From: an uncultured Lachnospiraceae bacterium
GTDB lineage: Bacteria; Bacillota; Clostridia; Lachnospirales; Lachnospiraceae
Direction: 5' to 3'
Length of the DNA: 64,000 nucleotides
Assembly: GCA_948470335.1 (NCBI GenBank)
Contig: CAOKOL010000007.1
Coordinates: forward strand, 55,043-119,042
A program made the position numbers and the translations under genes. Positions within the stretch are counted from its first letter, which is position 1. Each line of letters starts with the position of its first letter. This document shows, piece after piece, positions 7,965 through 18,153 of this stretch. The notes beneath the pieces were generated by a model, which made no database searches, was not told the origin of the DNA, and saw only the letters and a list, made by a program, of their open reading frames with translations.

Positions 7965-10298
7965 CTACTGAACCGGAAGATCCTCGCGGCCTGAATAATC
8001 GCCCTGTCCTTCCACCGGCACGCCGCCGCCGTCGTCAGGCTGTTCCACAGGCGCAGGCCCCAGACTCAGCCAGTAATTGACCGTCGTGCCTCTGCCCACC
8101 TGATCGCCTGCCGTGTGATCCATGCCGATCACCGCGTTTGCCGGGACAGAATCGTGATAGCTGTCCTTTGTAATATCATGATTGCCCACCAGTCCTGATT
8201 CCGCCAGACTTCTCTGGGCCTCCGACTGGGAATGGTTCATAATATTCGGAACCGTCACCGCATCTTTTCCCTTGCTGACAATCACATTTACCACCGTTCC
8301 CTCGGCCACCGTGGAACCGGAAGCCTCGCTCTGCCAGATTACGGTGCCCACCGGCGCTGAATTGTCAAATTCCTGGGTTACGGTGCCAAGGTTCAGTTTA
8401 TTGACGGCCAGCAAGGAGGCAGCCCTTTCTTCCTCTTCTCCAAGAAGATTCGGAACAACCGTGGTGCTGGTACTGCTTCCTGTGCTGACAATATAGGCGA
8501 CCTCCGTTCCCGCCTCCACCGTCGTACCTGCGATCACACTCTGCCCCACAATATTTCCCGCGGCTACGACCTCATCCGGCTGCTCGGTACGCAGCCCTGC
8601 TTTCAGGCCGCTCTGCTGCAAAAGGGCAAGACCGTCCGCCTCCGGCCGGTTGTACAGATCCGGCACTACCGTGGTGGTCACTTCCGGACCCTGGCTGATA
8701 TAAATCGTTACGGTAGAGCCGATGGGCGCCAAACCGCCGATGGCAGGCTCACAGTCATAAACTTCGCCCGGTTCGCTGTTATCGTCATACCCGGTCCGTA
8801 CCTCTACTTCTAACCCCAGGTTTTTCAGCGCCCGTCTGGCCGCCGTCTCGGACATGCCCAGTATGGACTCCGGTATGGTTACGGTGCTGCTGCCGCTGCT
8901 TAAAGTGAGAAGCACCTGGGTATTTTTGCTGATTTTGCTGCCGGCCTCATATTCCTGAGCGATTACATATCCTTCCGGATATTTATCCGAATAATCGTAG
9001 GCAAAACGGCGCCCCAGAGAAGCTTCTTTCAGCTTTTCCTCCGCTTTTTCCTTTGTGTCGCCGATCACGCTGGGCATGGTGGTCATCGTGCCGTCTTCTT
9101 CTTCCTGACTGTAGGTTTCCGTAGGCTTTTTGCTGCCTCTGCTGCTGGAAAACACACCGAATGCCCGGCCCGCCACATACAGAGCCAGCAGAGCGATAAT
9201 CACGGCCACTACCACGCCGATCACCGTCACAATCCGCTCAAACCGGTGATCTACGTCCTCATCCTCCTCATCCTCAAAGGAATCTGACTCCTCCGGCTCA
9301 CTGTCTTCTTCTTCGTCCTCGATGCCAAGCTGATAAGCCTGTTCGGCCATGGCCTCATTGTTATTCCTGACCGCAGCCGCCCGCTTGGCCTCTGCCTTGA
9401 TCCGCTGGGCATCCTCGTCGGAAAAAATAATCGTGGGACCGTCGGTGTTCAACTGCACCGCTTTCACAAAATCCTCGTCCGGCGTCATCAGCGCCCGTTT
9501 CAGATCCACGATCAGCTCCGTGGCGGAAGTATAACGCTGTTCCGGCTTTTTCTGCGTACATTTTAATATAATTTTTTCGATACTGACCGGGATCACCGGC
9601 TCTAACATTCTGGGCGGAATCATCTCCCCCTGGATATGCTGCAGCGCAACGGCCACCGTGGAATCCCCTTCAAAGGGCACCCGGCCGGTCAGCATCTCAT
9701 ACATGGTAATGCCGAGGGAGTAGATATCGCTGCGCTCGTCGCAGTAGCCGCCCCTGGCCTGCTCCGGGGAAATATAGTGGACGGAACCCATCGTATTGGA
9801 ACTGATGGTCTGGGTGGAGGCCGCCTTGGCGATGCCGAAGTCCGTCACCTTCACCCTGCCGTCCGCGGAAATAATAATATTCTGAGGCTTGATATCCCGA
9901 TGGACAATGTTATGCCTGTGGGCAGTCTCAATCCCCTGGGCAATCTGCATGGCAATGCTGATGGATTCGGCAATCTCCAGCTTTCCCTTATTCTGAATGT
10001 ACTGCTTTAAGGTGACGCCCTCCGCCAGCTCCATCACAATATAATAAATATCCCCCTCCCGTCCCACATCGTATACATTTACGATATTGGGATGGACAAG
10101 GCCCGCGGCGGCTTCCGCCTCCGCCTGAAATTTTGACACAAAAGTGGTATCGTTGTTATATTCTCTTTTTAGAACCTTTATGGCTACATAACGGTTTAAT
10201 TTATGGCATTTCGCCCGGTAGACATCGGACATTCCGCCGCTGCCGATCCACGCAAGAATCTCATACCGTCCCCCCAGGAACATTCCTGATCTCAACAT
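7965..10298 (-). CDS. prkC: PASTA-domain serine/threonine protein kinase
   Basis: About 777 residues when started at the ATG giving MLRSGMFLGG; an in-frame GTG three codons upstream is an alternative. The cytoplasmic kinase domain (about 10-272) has the Gly loop IGSGGMSDVY, VAIKVLK, HRDIKPQNI and TDFGIAK. An acidic juxtamembrane segment precedes one membrane helix near residues 365-385. Outside are five PASTA repeats, one more than in many relatives. PASTA repeats bind muropeptides or lipid II, and the kinase couples the state of the wall to growth and division. The PP2C phosphatase gene lies immediately upstream in the same direction. Confidence 0.96.
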   Translation of the reverse strand: MLRSGMFLGGRYEILAWIGSGGMSDVYRAKCHKLNRYVAIKVLKREYNNDTTFVSKFQAEAEAAAGLVHPNIVNVYDVGREGDIYYIVMELAEGVTLKQYIQNKGKLEIAESISIAMQIAQGIETAHRHNIVHRDIKPQNIIISADGRVKVTDFGIAKAASTQTISSNTMGSVHYISPEQARGGYCDERSDIYSLGITMYEMLTGRVPFEGDSTVAVALQHIQGEMIPPRMLEPVIPVSIEKIILKCTQKKPEQRYTSATELIVDLKRALMTPDEDFVKAVQLNTDGPTIIFSDEDAQRIKAEAKRAAAVRNNNEAMAEQAYQLGIEDEEEDSEPEESDSFEDEEDEDVDHRFERIVTVIGVVVAVIIALLALYVAGRAFGVFSSSRGSKKPTETYSQEEEDGTMTTMPSVIGDTKEKAEEKLKEASLGRRFAYDYSDKYPEGYVIAQEYEAGSKISKNTQVLLTLSSGSSTVTIPESILGMSETAARRALKNLGLEVEVRTGYDDNSEPGEVYDCEPAIGGLAPIGSTVTIYISQGPEVTTTVVPDLYNRPEADGLALLQQSGLKAGLRTEQPDEVVAAGNIVGQSVIAGTTVEAGTEVAYIVSTGSSTSTTVVPNLLGEEEERAASLLAVNKLNLGTVTQEFDNSAPVGTVIWQSEASGSTVAEGTVVNVIVSKGKDAVTVPNIMNHSQSEAQRSLAESGLVGNHDITKDSYHDSVPANAVIGMDHTAGDQVGRGTTVNYWLSLGPAPVEQPDDGGGVPVEGQGDYSGREDLPVQ

Positions 10299-10423
10299 AT
10301 GATACACACGTCCTTTCTTGTACCGTATGAAAGCACTAAAGACTTTCCCATGATACTTGGGTGAGAACCAAAGTACGTCTATGTACCCCTACTCTCTGTT
10401 ATGCGCAAGAGCATACTTTTTTA

Positions 10424-11167
10424 TCAGCTCATGGGCATATATTCCGGATCGATCAGAATGACTGCGATATTATCCTGGCCGCCGTTTGCATTCGCCTGGC
10501 TTACCAGATGTTCCGCCGCCATGCGTATGTCATTATCTTTTCTCAATATCCGTTCAATCTGGCTGTCCTCCACCATGTTGGTCAGCCCGTCGGAGCACAT
10601 CAGAATCCACTGCCCCTGATCCAGCCTGGCATGGAAGATATCCACTTCCACTCCGTCTTCCACGCCCACTGCCCGGGTGATGATATTTTTATTTTTCAGA
10701 TAACTGGTACTTCCTTTTTCCAGGGTTCCTTTCTGTACCATTTCTTCCACCAGAGAATGGTCTCTGGTAATCTGGTGTAAGACATGCCCGCAGACATACA
10801 GTCTGCTGTCTCCCACATTTGCCACAGTGATCCTGTCGCGGTCAATGGTGCAGGCCACCATCGTCGTTCCCATACCGGAATACTCTTTATAAATAGATGC
10901 TTCCCGAAAAAGCTCAGTATTAACCTGGTTCATCGCGTATTTCAACAAAAGGGACGGGGACGAATATTCCGGTTCTTCCTGTTCCAAAATCTCCGTCATA
11001 CGGCGCACCGCAAAGGAAGACGCATAATCTCCGCCGTTGTGGCCGCCCATACCGTCGGCTACGATAAACAAATTTGGAAGACGCCCAACAGACTGCCCGG
11101 AACAGAACACGGCGTCCTGATTCACCGTTCTGCGCCGTCCTATGTCTGTCAACGCATAAGTCAGCAT
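10424..11167 (-). CDS. PP2C-family serine/threonine phosphatase, partner of the PASTA kinase
   Basis: 247 residues, a PPM/PP2C phosphatase of the Stp1/PrpC type that reverses phosphorylation by PrkC-like kinases. Metal-binding motifs are intact: TDIGRRRTVNQD near the N terminus, VADGMGGHNGGDYAS, GMGTTMVA, VGDSRLYV, TRDHSLV, and the C-terminal GGQDNIAVILI. RBS GAGGAGG lies before the ATG. It is upstream of the kinase gene with an untranslated spacer of about 125 bp, so the phosphatase and kinase are probably made from one transcript. Confidence 0.95.
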   Translation of the reverse strand: MLTYALTDIGRRRTVNQDAVFCSGQSVGRLPNLFIVADGMGGHNGGDYASSFAVRRMTEILEQEEPEYSSPSLLLKYAMNQVNTELFREASIYKEYSGMGTTMVACTIDRDRITVANVGDSRLYVCGHVLHQITRDHSLVEEMVQKGTLEKGSTSYLKNKNIITRAVGVEDGVEVDIFHARLDQGQWILMCSDGLTNMVEDSQIERILRKDNDIRMAAEHLVSQANANGGQDNIAVILIDPEYMPMS

Positions 11168-11198
11168 CTGTCTTCCTCCTCTCGTGTATTAATATCTA

Positions 11199-12236
11199 TC
11201 ATGAAAGGGACGCACCTGCATAATCCCGGCGCAACTGCCCGCAGGCTCCCTGAATATCCCTGCCCATCTCTCTTCTAATAGTAGCATTTATTCCATATTT
11301 TTCAAGAGTTAATTGAAATTTTGCCGCTTCTGCCCGACTGATGGATCGATAAGACCGTTCCTTAATCGGATTAACCGGAATCAGATTTACATGACAGTTT
11401 TTTCCTTTCAGCAGGGCTGCCAACCGTCTGGCGTGATCTTCGGAATCATTGACCCCTTTGACCAGACTGTACTCATAACTGATTCTTCTGCCCGTTTTTT
11501 CAAAGTATTCGTCGCAGGCGGCCAGTACCTCCTGCAACGGGTATTTTCTGGCGACGGGCATCAACTGTTTCCGTTCCTCGTCGGAGGAACCGTGCAGAGA
11601 CAGGGCCAGCGTCACCGGAAGCCCTTCCTCCGAAAGCTTTCTGATCCCCGGAACAATACCGCAGGTAGAGAGGGTAATGTTCCGCTGACTCATATGATAA
11701 CCGTTTTCATCTGTCAGCAGACGGATAAAACGGAGGACATGTTCATAATTATCCATGGGTTCCCCCGAACCCATAATCACCACATTGGAAATCTTTTCTC
11801 CCGTATCCCGGACAATCCGGTATACCTGCTCCAACATTTCCGAAGGCAGCAGGCTTCTGGCCAGTCCGTCCAGCGTGGAGGCGCAGAAACGGCACCCCAT
11901 CCGGCAGCCGGCCTGAGAGGATACGCAGACGCTGTTTCCGTGCCTGTATTTCATAAACACACTTTCGATCAGATGGCCGTCCGGCAGACGGAACAGATAC
12001 TTTCTGGTACCGTCCAGCGCGGATACGAAAACCTGCGCCTGCTCTAATGTCACCAGCTCACAGTGTTCTTTCAGTTTTCCGCGCAGCGCCAGCGACAAAT
12101 CCGACATCTCGTCGAAGCTTTCCGCCTGTCTGGCGTGAAGCCAGGCAAAAATCTGTTTTGCCCGGAACTTTTTTTCTCCGTCCTCCTCAAGCGTCCGGGT
12201 AAGCTCCGGCAGCGTCATGGAACGTATTTCTTTCAA
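11199..12236 (-). CDS. rlmN: 23S rRNA (adenine2503-C2)-methyltransferase, also tRNA
   Basis: Radical SAM enzyme that methylates C2 of A2503 in 23S rRNA and A37 of some tRNAs. The CxxxCxxC cluster motif is in AGCRMGCRFCAS at about residues 105-116, followed by MGSGEPMDN and SLHGSSDEERKQLMP. The C-terminal catalytic Cys region (IRREMGRDIQGACGQL) is present. The likely start is a TTG giving (M)KEIRSMTLPEL, because AAGGAG lies 9 bases upstream. An in-frame GTG 11 codons earlier overlaps its own Shine-Dalgarno and is unlikely. The gene follows rsmB. Confidence 0.95.
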   Translation of the reverse strand: MKEIRSMTLPELTRTLEEDGEKKFRAKQIFAWLHARQAESFDEMSDLSLALRGKLKEHCELVTLEQAQVFVSALDGTRKYLFRLPDGHLIESVFMKYRHGNSVCVSSQAGCRMGCRFCASTLDGLARSLLPSEMLEQVYRIVRDTGEKISNVVIMGSGEPMDNYEHVLRFIRLLTDENGYHMSQRNITLSTCGIVPGIRKLSEEGLPVTLALSLHGSSDEERKQLMPVARKYPLQEVLAACDEYFEKTGRRISYEYSLVKGVNDSEDHARRLAALLKGKNCHVNLIPVNPIKERSYRSISRAEAAKFQLTLEKYGINATIRREMGRDIQGACGQLRRDYAGASLS

Positions 12237-12311
12237 ATTTTCAAACTCCTTACAGGGCTTTGCAGGCACTCCTTCATACCCGGACTTTCTGCAAAAGGTT
12301 TCACCGGATTT

Positions 12312-13664
12312 TTATCTTTTTTTCCGAAACACCGATATAAAAAAACCGTCGCAGGGATGAACGCCCGGCAGCAACTGCACATATCCGTCTTTCGCCGTGG
12401 CGGTTTTTAGCCCTTCCGGCAGTGCCGCCGACAAATCCAGCGGCTGAAACGGCAGTTGTTCCATGATCCACCGCACATTGTCCACATTTTCTTCTCTGGT
12501 TACGGTACAGGTAGAAAAGACCAGCTTTCCGCCCGGTTTTACATAGTCGGACACTACGGTAAGAATCTCCCGCTGCAGCTTTTGCAGCTCCGGCAGTTTC
12601 TCTTTCGTCATACGATAGCGGATATCCGGCTTTCTTCCCATCACGCCCAGTCCCGAACAGGGCAGATCCGCAATGACCAGATCAGCCGTTTCCACCCACG
12701 CCGGATTTTTATCCAGCGCGTCATGAACCGCCGGTTCTATATTCTGAAATCCGATCCGGCGCACATTGTCCCGGATCAGCCTTACTTTTTCTTCGGACAG
12801 ATCACAGGCTGTTATATGCCCTGTCCCGCAGAGGAGATCGGCCGCATGAAGAGTCTTTCCGCCCGGTGCGGCACACACGTCGATTATCCGGCTTCCCTTT
12901 TCGGGCGCGGCCAGGTATCCTGCCATCTGCGAGCTGGTATCCTGCACCTGTATCCAGCCTTTTCGGAAACATTCCAATTCTTCCAGCCGGGAAAATCCGG
13001 ACAGCATCAGATTGGACGGAAAATAGGAACCGGGCTCTCCTTTTGCGCCCTGGGCTTCCAGAGATTTCAGCACCTGGTCTGTCGAAACCAGGCTGGTATT
13101 TACCCGGACCATAACCGGGGATTCCTTTAAAAAGCTGTTTAACATCCGTTCCGCCACATCGCCGGAAAACATTTCCCGCCATTCTTTTATGATCCATTCC
13201 GGCATAGAATAGGTCAGGGACATCGCCCGGTCCCGATCCGGAATCCAGGACAGATCCAGAATGACTTCCTTTTCCCGGATCAGACTGCGCAGAACGCCGT
13301 TGACAAAACCGGACAGGTTATTGATCCTGCGCTTTTTTACCAGATTGACGGCCTCATTGCAGACAGCCCGGTCCGCCACGCCGTCCATAAAAAAAATCTG
13401 ATAAGCCCCGGTACGCAGAACGGCCCGGATCAGCGGCTTCATTTTCTTTACTTTTATTTTGGAAACCCGGTCGATGGCATAGTCCAGAAACAGGCACCGT
13501 TCCACCGTACCGGTTATCAGTCTGGACAGAAACGCTCTGTCCTGTCTGTCCATCCAGGATACGCCGTCCAGAAAAGTCCGGAGCGCGATATGGCTATATT
13601 CTTTTTCATCCAGTATTTTTTCAGCCAGCATGGCGGCCGCTTCTCTGGCGGTTTTCTCAGTCAC
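12312..13664 (-). CDS. rsmB: 16S rRNA (cytosine967-C5)-methyltransferase
   Basis: 450 residues. An N-terminal NusB-like RNA-binding domain (about 1-140) is followed by a SAM-dependent m5C methyltransferase domain with DVCAAPGGKTLH (motif I), ADLPCSGLGV (motif IV, Cys) and the catalytic Cys in STCTVTREEN (motif VI). RsmB methylates C967 of 16S rRNA. Translation starts at a GTG 11 bases after GGAGG. Its first codons overlap the end of the zinc peptidase gene by 8 bp. It belongs to the fmt-def-priA translation and replication block. Confidence 0.95.
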   Translation of the reverse strand: MTEKTAREAAAMLAEKILDEKEYSHIALRTFLDGVSWMDRQDRAFLSRLITGTVERCLFLDYAIDRVSKIKVKKMKPLIRAVLRTGAYQIFFMDGVADRAVCNEAVNLVKKRRINNLSGFVNGVLRSLIREKEVILDLSWIPDRDRAMSLTYSMPEWIIKEWREMFSGDVAERMLNSFLKESPVMVRVNTSLVSTDQVLKSLEAQGAKGEPGSYFPSNLMLSGFSRLEELECFRKGWIQVQDTSSQMAGYLAAPEKGSRIIDVCAAPGGKTLHAADLLCGTGHITACDLSEEKVRLIRDNVRRIGFQNIEPAVHDALDKNPAWVETADLVIADLPCSGLGVMGRKPDIRYRMTKEKLPELQKLQREILTVVSDYVKPGGKLVFSTCTVTREENVDNVRWIMEQLPFQPLDLSAALPEGLKTATAKDGYVQLLPGVHPCDGFFISVFRKKR

Positions 13665-14361
13665 TGTCTCTGCGTCCTCCGAACAGAATCATCACGCGCA
13701 GCAATTGCAGCAAAGATGCGGCGGCCGCGGCCACATAGGTAAGAGCCGCGGCAGACAGCACGTTTTTCACTGCGCCTGTCTCGTCGCGGTACAGAATTCC
13801 CGTTTGTTCCAGAAGCTTTAAGGCTCTGGCGGAAGCGTTAATCTCCACCGGAAGAGTAACCAACTGAAACAGCACGGACAGGCTGAACAGCAGGATACCG
13901 ATCTGGATCAGAAAAGAATTCCGTCCGGAAATCAGAAGACCGAAGATCAGCAGGGGCCAGGCAATGGTGGCGCCCAGATTGGCCGCGGGCACCAGCGCCG
14001 TTCTGAACTTCAAAGGTGCATAGGAATGGGCATGCTGCACCGCATGGCCGCACTCATGGGCTGCCACGCCCAGCGCCGCCACCGAGGTGGAGCCATAGGT
14101 GGAGGAGGACAGACGGAGGACTTTTGCCGACGGGTCATAATGGTCGGTCAGTTCTCCGGCCACCTGCTGTACGGACACATCATAGATTCCCTGGGAATCC
14201 AGGATTCTCCTGGCCGCGTCCGCTCCTGTCATGCCGGTCCGGCTTCCTACTCTGGCATATCTGGCATAGGTGGACTTTACCTTTGCCGAAGCCAGCATGG
14301 ATAAAACGGCGCCGGCCAGCACCAGCAGATAAGTTGGGTCAAACACAGGTCTGAACATCAT
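13657..14361 (-). CDS. membrane zinc metallopeptidase of the YugP family
   Basis: 234 residues. The HEXXH zinc motif is in AHECGHAVQHAH at about residues 119-130. Hydrophobic segments flank it: one at the N terminus (about 8-25) and several from about residue 140 to the end. This is the YugP/TM0960 neutral zinc metallopeptidase-like family, whose substrate is not known. Its position between fmt and rsmB is a conserved neighbourhood in Clostridia. The active-site motif is complete, so it is probably an active membrane protease. Confidence 0.9.
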   Translation of the reverse strand: MMFRPVFDPTYLLVLAGAVLSMLASAKVKSTYARYARVGSRTGMTGADAARRILDSQGIYDVSVQQVAGELTDHYDPSAKVLRLSSSTYGSTSVAALGVAAHECGHAVQHAHSYAPLKFRTALVPAANLGATIAWPLLIFGLLISGRNSFLIQIGILLFSLSVLFQLVTLPVEINASARALKLLEQTGILYRDETGAVKNVLSAAALTYVAAAAASLLQLLRVMILFGGRRDSD

Positions 14362-14445
14362 ATCACTTCTTTTCTTTTTTATTCCAACAGGTACAACTGC
14401 GCGCAGATATCCGGCGGTTTTCGGATGAAACCGGAAGTTTTTCCG

Positions 14446-15378
14446 TCAGTCTTCGAACCGCATTCCTTCTTCCAAAGGATATCCTCTTAAAAAGGCGTCC
14501 GCATCCATCCGCTTCTTTCCCTCCGGCTGCAGCTCGGTAATATACAGAATGCCGTCCCCGGTTTTCACACCGAATTCCCGGCGGTTTACCCGGACGATCT
14601 GTCCCGGCAGACATGGGGAAGCATCCTCCCCGGAGGGGCGGGCCGCCCATAATTTCAGCGTCTTTCCGTTCAGCCGGGAATAGGCGCTGGGCCAGGGATT
14701 CAGCCCCCGGATCAGCCGTTCAATCGTTACGGCCGACTGATTCCAGTCGATTTTTCCCATGGCTTTGGTCAGAATCGGGGCATAGCAGCTTTCCCCGGTC
14801 TGGGGAACCGGCGTCAGGCCGGAACCTTCCAATGCTTTCAAAGCCTCCACAATCAAAGCGGAACCGGCTTCGCTCAGTTTATCAAACAGGGATCCGCCGG
14901 TCTCGTCCGGACTTAACGGCACTTCTTTTATCAACAGCATATCGCCGGTGTCCAGTCCTTCATCCATCTGCATAATCGTCACGCCGGTCTTTTCCCTTCC
15001 GTCGATCACCGCCCACTGAATGGGCGCAGCGCCCCGGTAACAGGGCAGAAGGGAGGCATGGATATTCAGACACCCGAACCGGGGCATGTGAAGAATCTCT
15101 TTTGGCAGAAGCTGTCCGAAGGCAGCTACCACAATCACATCCGCTTCTATTCCCCGCAAAGTCTCCATAAAATCCGGGTCCTTCACTGACCGGGGCTGAT
15201 AAACCGCAATGTTATGAGAAAGGGCCGCTTCCTTGACCGGCGTCATCTGCATTGATTTTCCCCGGCCCTTCGGCTTGTCCGGCTGGGTAATCACGGCTGC
15301 CACCTGATGCCCGGCCTCAATCAGTGCCGTAAGAGGGCCCACGGCAAAATCCGGTGTTCCCATATATATCATTTTCAT
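14446..15378 (-). CDS. fmt: methionyl-tRNA formyltransferase
   Basis: 310 residues. It formylates Met-tRNAi with 10-formyl-tetrahydrofolate, allowing initiation. The N-terminal Rossmann domain begins MKMIYMGTPDFAV. The active-site signature is present (FGQLLPKEIL, NIHASLLPCYRGAAPIQWA), followed by MQMDEGLDTGD. The C-terminal OB-like tRNA-binding domain (LNPWPSAY onward) is complete. It sits directly downstream of def; the two enzymes add and remove the formyl group. Confidence 0.96.
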   Translation of the reverse strand: MKMIYMGTPDFAVGPLTALIEAGHQVAAVITQPDKPKGRGKSMQMTPVKEAALSHNIAVYQPRSVKDPDFMETLRGIEADVIVVAAFGQLLPKEILHMPRFGCLNIHASLLPCYRGAAPIQWAVIDGREKTGVTIMQMDEGLDTGDMLLIKEVPLSPDETGGSLFDKLSEAGSALIVEALKALEGSGLTPVPQTGESCYAPILTKAMGKIDWNQSAVTIERLIRGLNPWPSAYSRLNGKTLKLWAARPSGEDASPCLPGQIVRVNRREFGVKTGDGILYITELQPEGKKRMDADAFLRGYPLEEGMRFED

Positions 15379-15424
15379 AATGCCGCCTCCTTATGCACAG
15401 TTCCAGCAGCTTCCTCCCGGATAG

Positions 15425-15895
15425 CTACTCTTCTTCCTCCGGCACATCCTCCAGCTCACCTTCCATGATATCCACATACATGATCCCCTCCAGATGGTCG
15501 TATTCATGGAGAATAGCCCTGGCCAGCAGTTCTTCCCCTTCTACCTCAAAAGGCTCCATATTTTTGTCATATGCCTTTACTTTCACATAGTTGGGACGAG
15601 TAACCAGGGCATGCTTGCCGGGCAGGCTCAGACAGCCTTCCATGCCGCTTTGCTCCCCGGCAGTCTCAAGGATCTCCGGATTCACCATCACAATGGGGCC
15701 GTCTCCTACGTCTACCACCGCAACCCGCTTTAAAATACCTACCTGGGGCGCCGCCAGCCCTACGCCGCCGGCCAGATACATGGTATCCAGCATATCCTCA
15801 ATCAGATTCCTCGTCTTCGGCGTCATTTCCTTCACCGGCTTGCAGTGCTTTCTTAAAATGTCATCTTCCAAAATCCGTATGTTTCTGATGGCCAT
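15425..15895 (-). CDS. def: peptide deformylase
   Basis: 156 residues. It removes the formyl group from nascent proteins. The three metalloenzyme motifs are present: GVGLAAPQVG (I), EGCLSLPG with the metal-binding Cys (II), and HEYDHLEG with the two His ligands and catalytic Glu (III). The C-terminal tail is strongly acidic. It lies between priA and fmt in the same transcription direction, with short spacers, which suggests one operon. Confidence 0.96.
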   Translation of the reverse strand: MAIRNIRILEDDILRKHCKPVKEMTPKTRNLIEDMLDTMYLAGGVGLAAPQVGILKRVAVVDVGDGPIVMVNPEILETAGEQSGMEGCLSLPGKHALVTRPNYVKVKAYDKNMEPFEVEGEELLARAILHEYDHLEGIMYVDIMEGELEDVPEEEE

Positions 15896-15918
15896 ATTAT
15901 CGCTCCTTGCCTTTCCAT

Positions 15919-18138
15919 TTACATATAATCAAATTGTATCATAACACTTTTTTTCCAATCCGTCCATTCATAAAATCCCCGGACATCCTGAATTGCGTTC
16001 AAAATCAGCCGTATCTCGGCGGATTTCATATAAATCGTCTTATAATAAACATCGTTGATTTTCGAGATATAGGCATCCGCCGGGCCAATCACCTGCAGCC
16101 CTTCCGGGCCGAACCGGGTCAGCCGTCCGGCGATTTCCCGTGCCGCCGCCGCCGCTTTTTCCTCATTCCCGGAAGAGAGCGTAACCACGGCCATTTCTTT
16201 ACACGGAGGGTATTCCATCATTCTGCGGTAGGTCATTTCCTCCTCATAAAACATCTGATAGTCCTGTCTCGCCGCCGCCTGAATGCTGTAGTGCTCCGGC
16301 GCGTAGGTCTGGATAATCATCTCTCCCGCTTTCTCTCCCCGCCCGGCCCGGCCGGCAGCCTGGGTCAATAGCTGGAAGGTTCTCTCCGTACTCTTGAAAT
16401 CCCCCGCGTACAGCGACAAATCCGCCGCCAGCGCCGCCACCAGCGTTACATTTGGAAAGTCATGCCCTTTTACGATCATCTGGGTACCGATCAGAATATC
16501 CGCTTCCCCGGCCATAAAAGCGGCCAGGATTTTTTTATGCCCGTCCTTTCCCGACGTGGTGTCCTGATCCATCCGGAGAATCCGGGCCTGCGGGAAGGTT
16601 TTGGCGGCCAGCGCCTCCACCTTCTGCGTCCCGGCGCCGAAACCGGCGATATAGGGAGAGCCGCAGGAAGGGCAGAGAGCAGGCATGGGAATGGAATAGC
16701 CGCAGTAATGACAGACCAGCCGTCCGTTCCGGTGGGATTTCAGCGATACGTCACAGTGGGGACAACTGACCGGCTGTCCGCAGCTTCGGCAGGATACAAA
16801 GCTGGAATAGCCCCGCCGGTTTAAAAACAGCATCGCCTGCTCTTTTCTTTCCAGCCGGTCCAAAACCGCCTGATACAGCGCCCTGCCGAATATACTCCTG
16901 TTCCCCTGTTTTAACTCCTCCCGCAGATCAGTCACGGTCACTTTCGGCAGAACGCTGCCTTTCTGGGCCCTTTGGTCAAGGCGGTATAACCGGTACGCTC
17001 CTTTTAACGCATGGGTATAGGAATCCACCGACGGCGTGGCGGACCCCAATACAAGCCCGGCATTCGCGTCACGGGCCAGTTTTTTTGCCACGTCGATGCT
17101 GTGGTAGCGGGGAACCGTCTCGCTTTTGTAGGCCCCCTCATGTTCCTCGTCGATCACAATCAGTCCCAGCCGCTCGAAAGGCGTAAACAGGGCTGACCGG
17201 GGGCCGATCATAATATTTACCTGTCCGGCTCTCGCCTGTTCAAACCGCTCATACCGCTCTCCCTGAGAAAGACGCGAGTGGATGAAGGCCGTCTGTTCTC
17301 CAAACCTGCGGTAAAACCGCATCACTGTCTGGTAAGTCAGGGAAATCTCCGGAATCAGCATAATGGCCTGCTTTCCCTGCGCCGTCACATGGGCGATCAT
17401 TTCCATATACAGTTCTGTCTTGCCGCTGCCTGTTACGCCGTGAACCAGGGAAATGCCCGGATCCTGACTGTCAAAATGCTTTATGAAATCTTCTGCGATC
17501 CGGCGCTGCCCTTCATTTAACGCAAAAAGCGGCGCCGTCTGTTCCCTGTTCCGATCTTCCGCCGTCTTCCCCTTTTCCTTCTCCACAAGCCGGGCCGCCC
17601 CTGCCTCCAGGATGCTGTCCAGTGTGGATTTTCCGATATTTAATTTATTCAGCACCACATCATAGGGAATGGCCTCGTCCTGCAAAAGCGCTTCCAGCAG
17701 GCGAATCCGGGCCTTCTGGTTTTTCTTCCGGCAGACAGACAGAAGACCGTGCAATTCTTCCGCCTTCATCTGCCTTACCAGCCACCGGTCTTTGCGGAGC
17801 TGAATCTTTTTCTTTACGGGCATCACCGTTTTCATCGCCTGAATCAGCGTACAGCCATACTTTTTTTTCATCCAGACAGCCAGAGAGAGCAGCCGCTGCT
17901 CAATCGACATTCCGCCGATCACAAGACTGTGTATCTCCTTTATGGCGCCGGGGTCATAATCCGTGGAATCGGAAAAGCCGGTCACATAGCCGGTAATCAT
18001 CCGGTTGCCCTTTCCAAAAGGGACGATTACCGGAGAGCCTTCCGAAAGGTTTCCCGCCAGGGAATCCGGAATCCGATACTGAAATACCCGGTCCAGACTC
18101 CCCAGTGCGATATCCACAATCACATCAGCATAAATCAT
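15919..18138 (-). CDS. priA: primosomal protein N', replication restart helicase
   Basis: 739 residues. PriA recognises stalled forks and reloads the replicative helicase. An N-terminal 3'-DNA-binding domain is followed by a winged helix and a superfamily 2 helicase core with Walker A GVTGSGKTELY, motif II DEEHEGAYK, and later QAAGRAGRGEK. Between the helicase lobes is a zinc-binding insert with paired CxxC motifs (CRSCGQPVSCPHCD and CHYCGYS..CPSCGSP). All expected parts are present. It follows murF by 15 bp. Confidence 0.96.
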   Translation of the reverse strand: MIYADVIVDIALGSLDRVFQYRIPDSLAGNLSEGSPVIVPFGKGNRMITGYVTGFSDSTDYDPGAIKEIHSLVIGGMSIEQRLLSLAVWMKKKYGCTLIQAMKTVMPVKKKIQLRKDRWLVRQMKAEELHGLLSVCRKKNQKARIRLLEALLQDEAIPYDVVLNKLNIGKSTLDSILEAGAARLVEKEKGKTAEDRNREQTAPLFALNEGQRRIAEDFIKHFDSQDPGISLVHGVTGSGKTELYMEMIAHVTAQGKQAIMLIPEISLTYQTVMRFYRRFGEQTAFIHSRLSQGERYERFEQARAGQVNIMIGPRSALFTPFERLGLIVIDEEHEGAYKSETVPRYHSIDVAKKLARDANAGLVLGSATPSVDSYTHALKGAYRLYRLDQRAQKGSVLPKVTVTDLREELKQGNRSIFGRALYQAVLDRLERKEQAMLFLNRRGYSSFVSCRSCGQPVSCPHCDVSLKSHRNGRLVCHYCGYSIPMPALCPSCGSPYIAGFGAGTQKVEALAAKTFPQARILRMDQDTTSGKDGHKKILAAFMAGEADILIGTQMIVKGHDFPNVTLVAALAADLSLYAGDFKSTERTFQLLTQAAGRAGRGEKAGEMIIQTYAPEHYSIQAAARQDYQMFYEEEMTYRRMMEYPPCKEMAVVTLSSGNEEKAAAAAREIAGRLTRFGPEGLQVIGPADAYISKINDVYYKTIYMKSAEIRLILNAIQDVRGFYEWTDWKKSVMIQFDYM

Positions 18139-18153
18139 TGGCGCTCCATATCT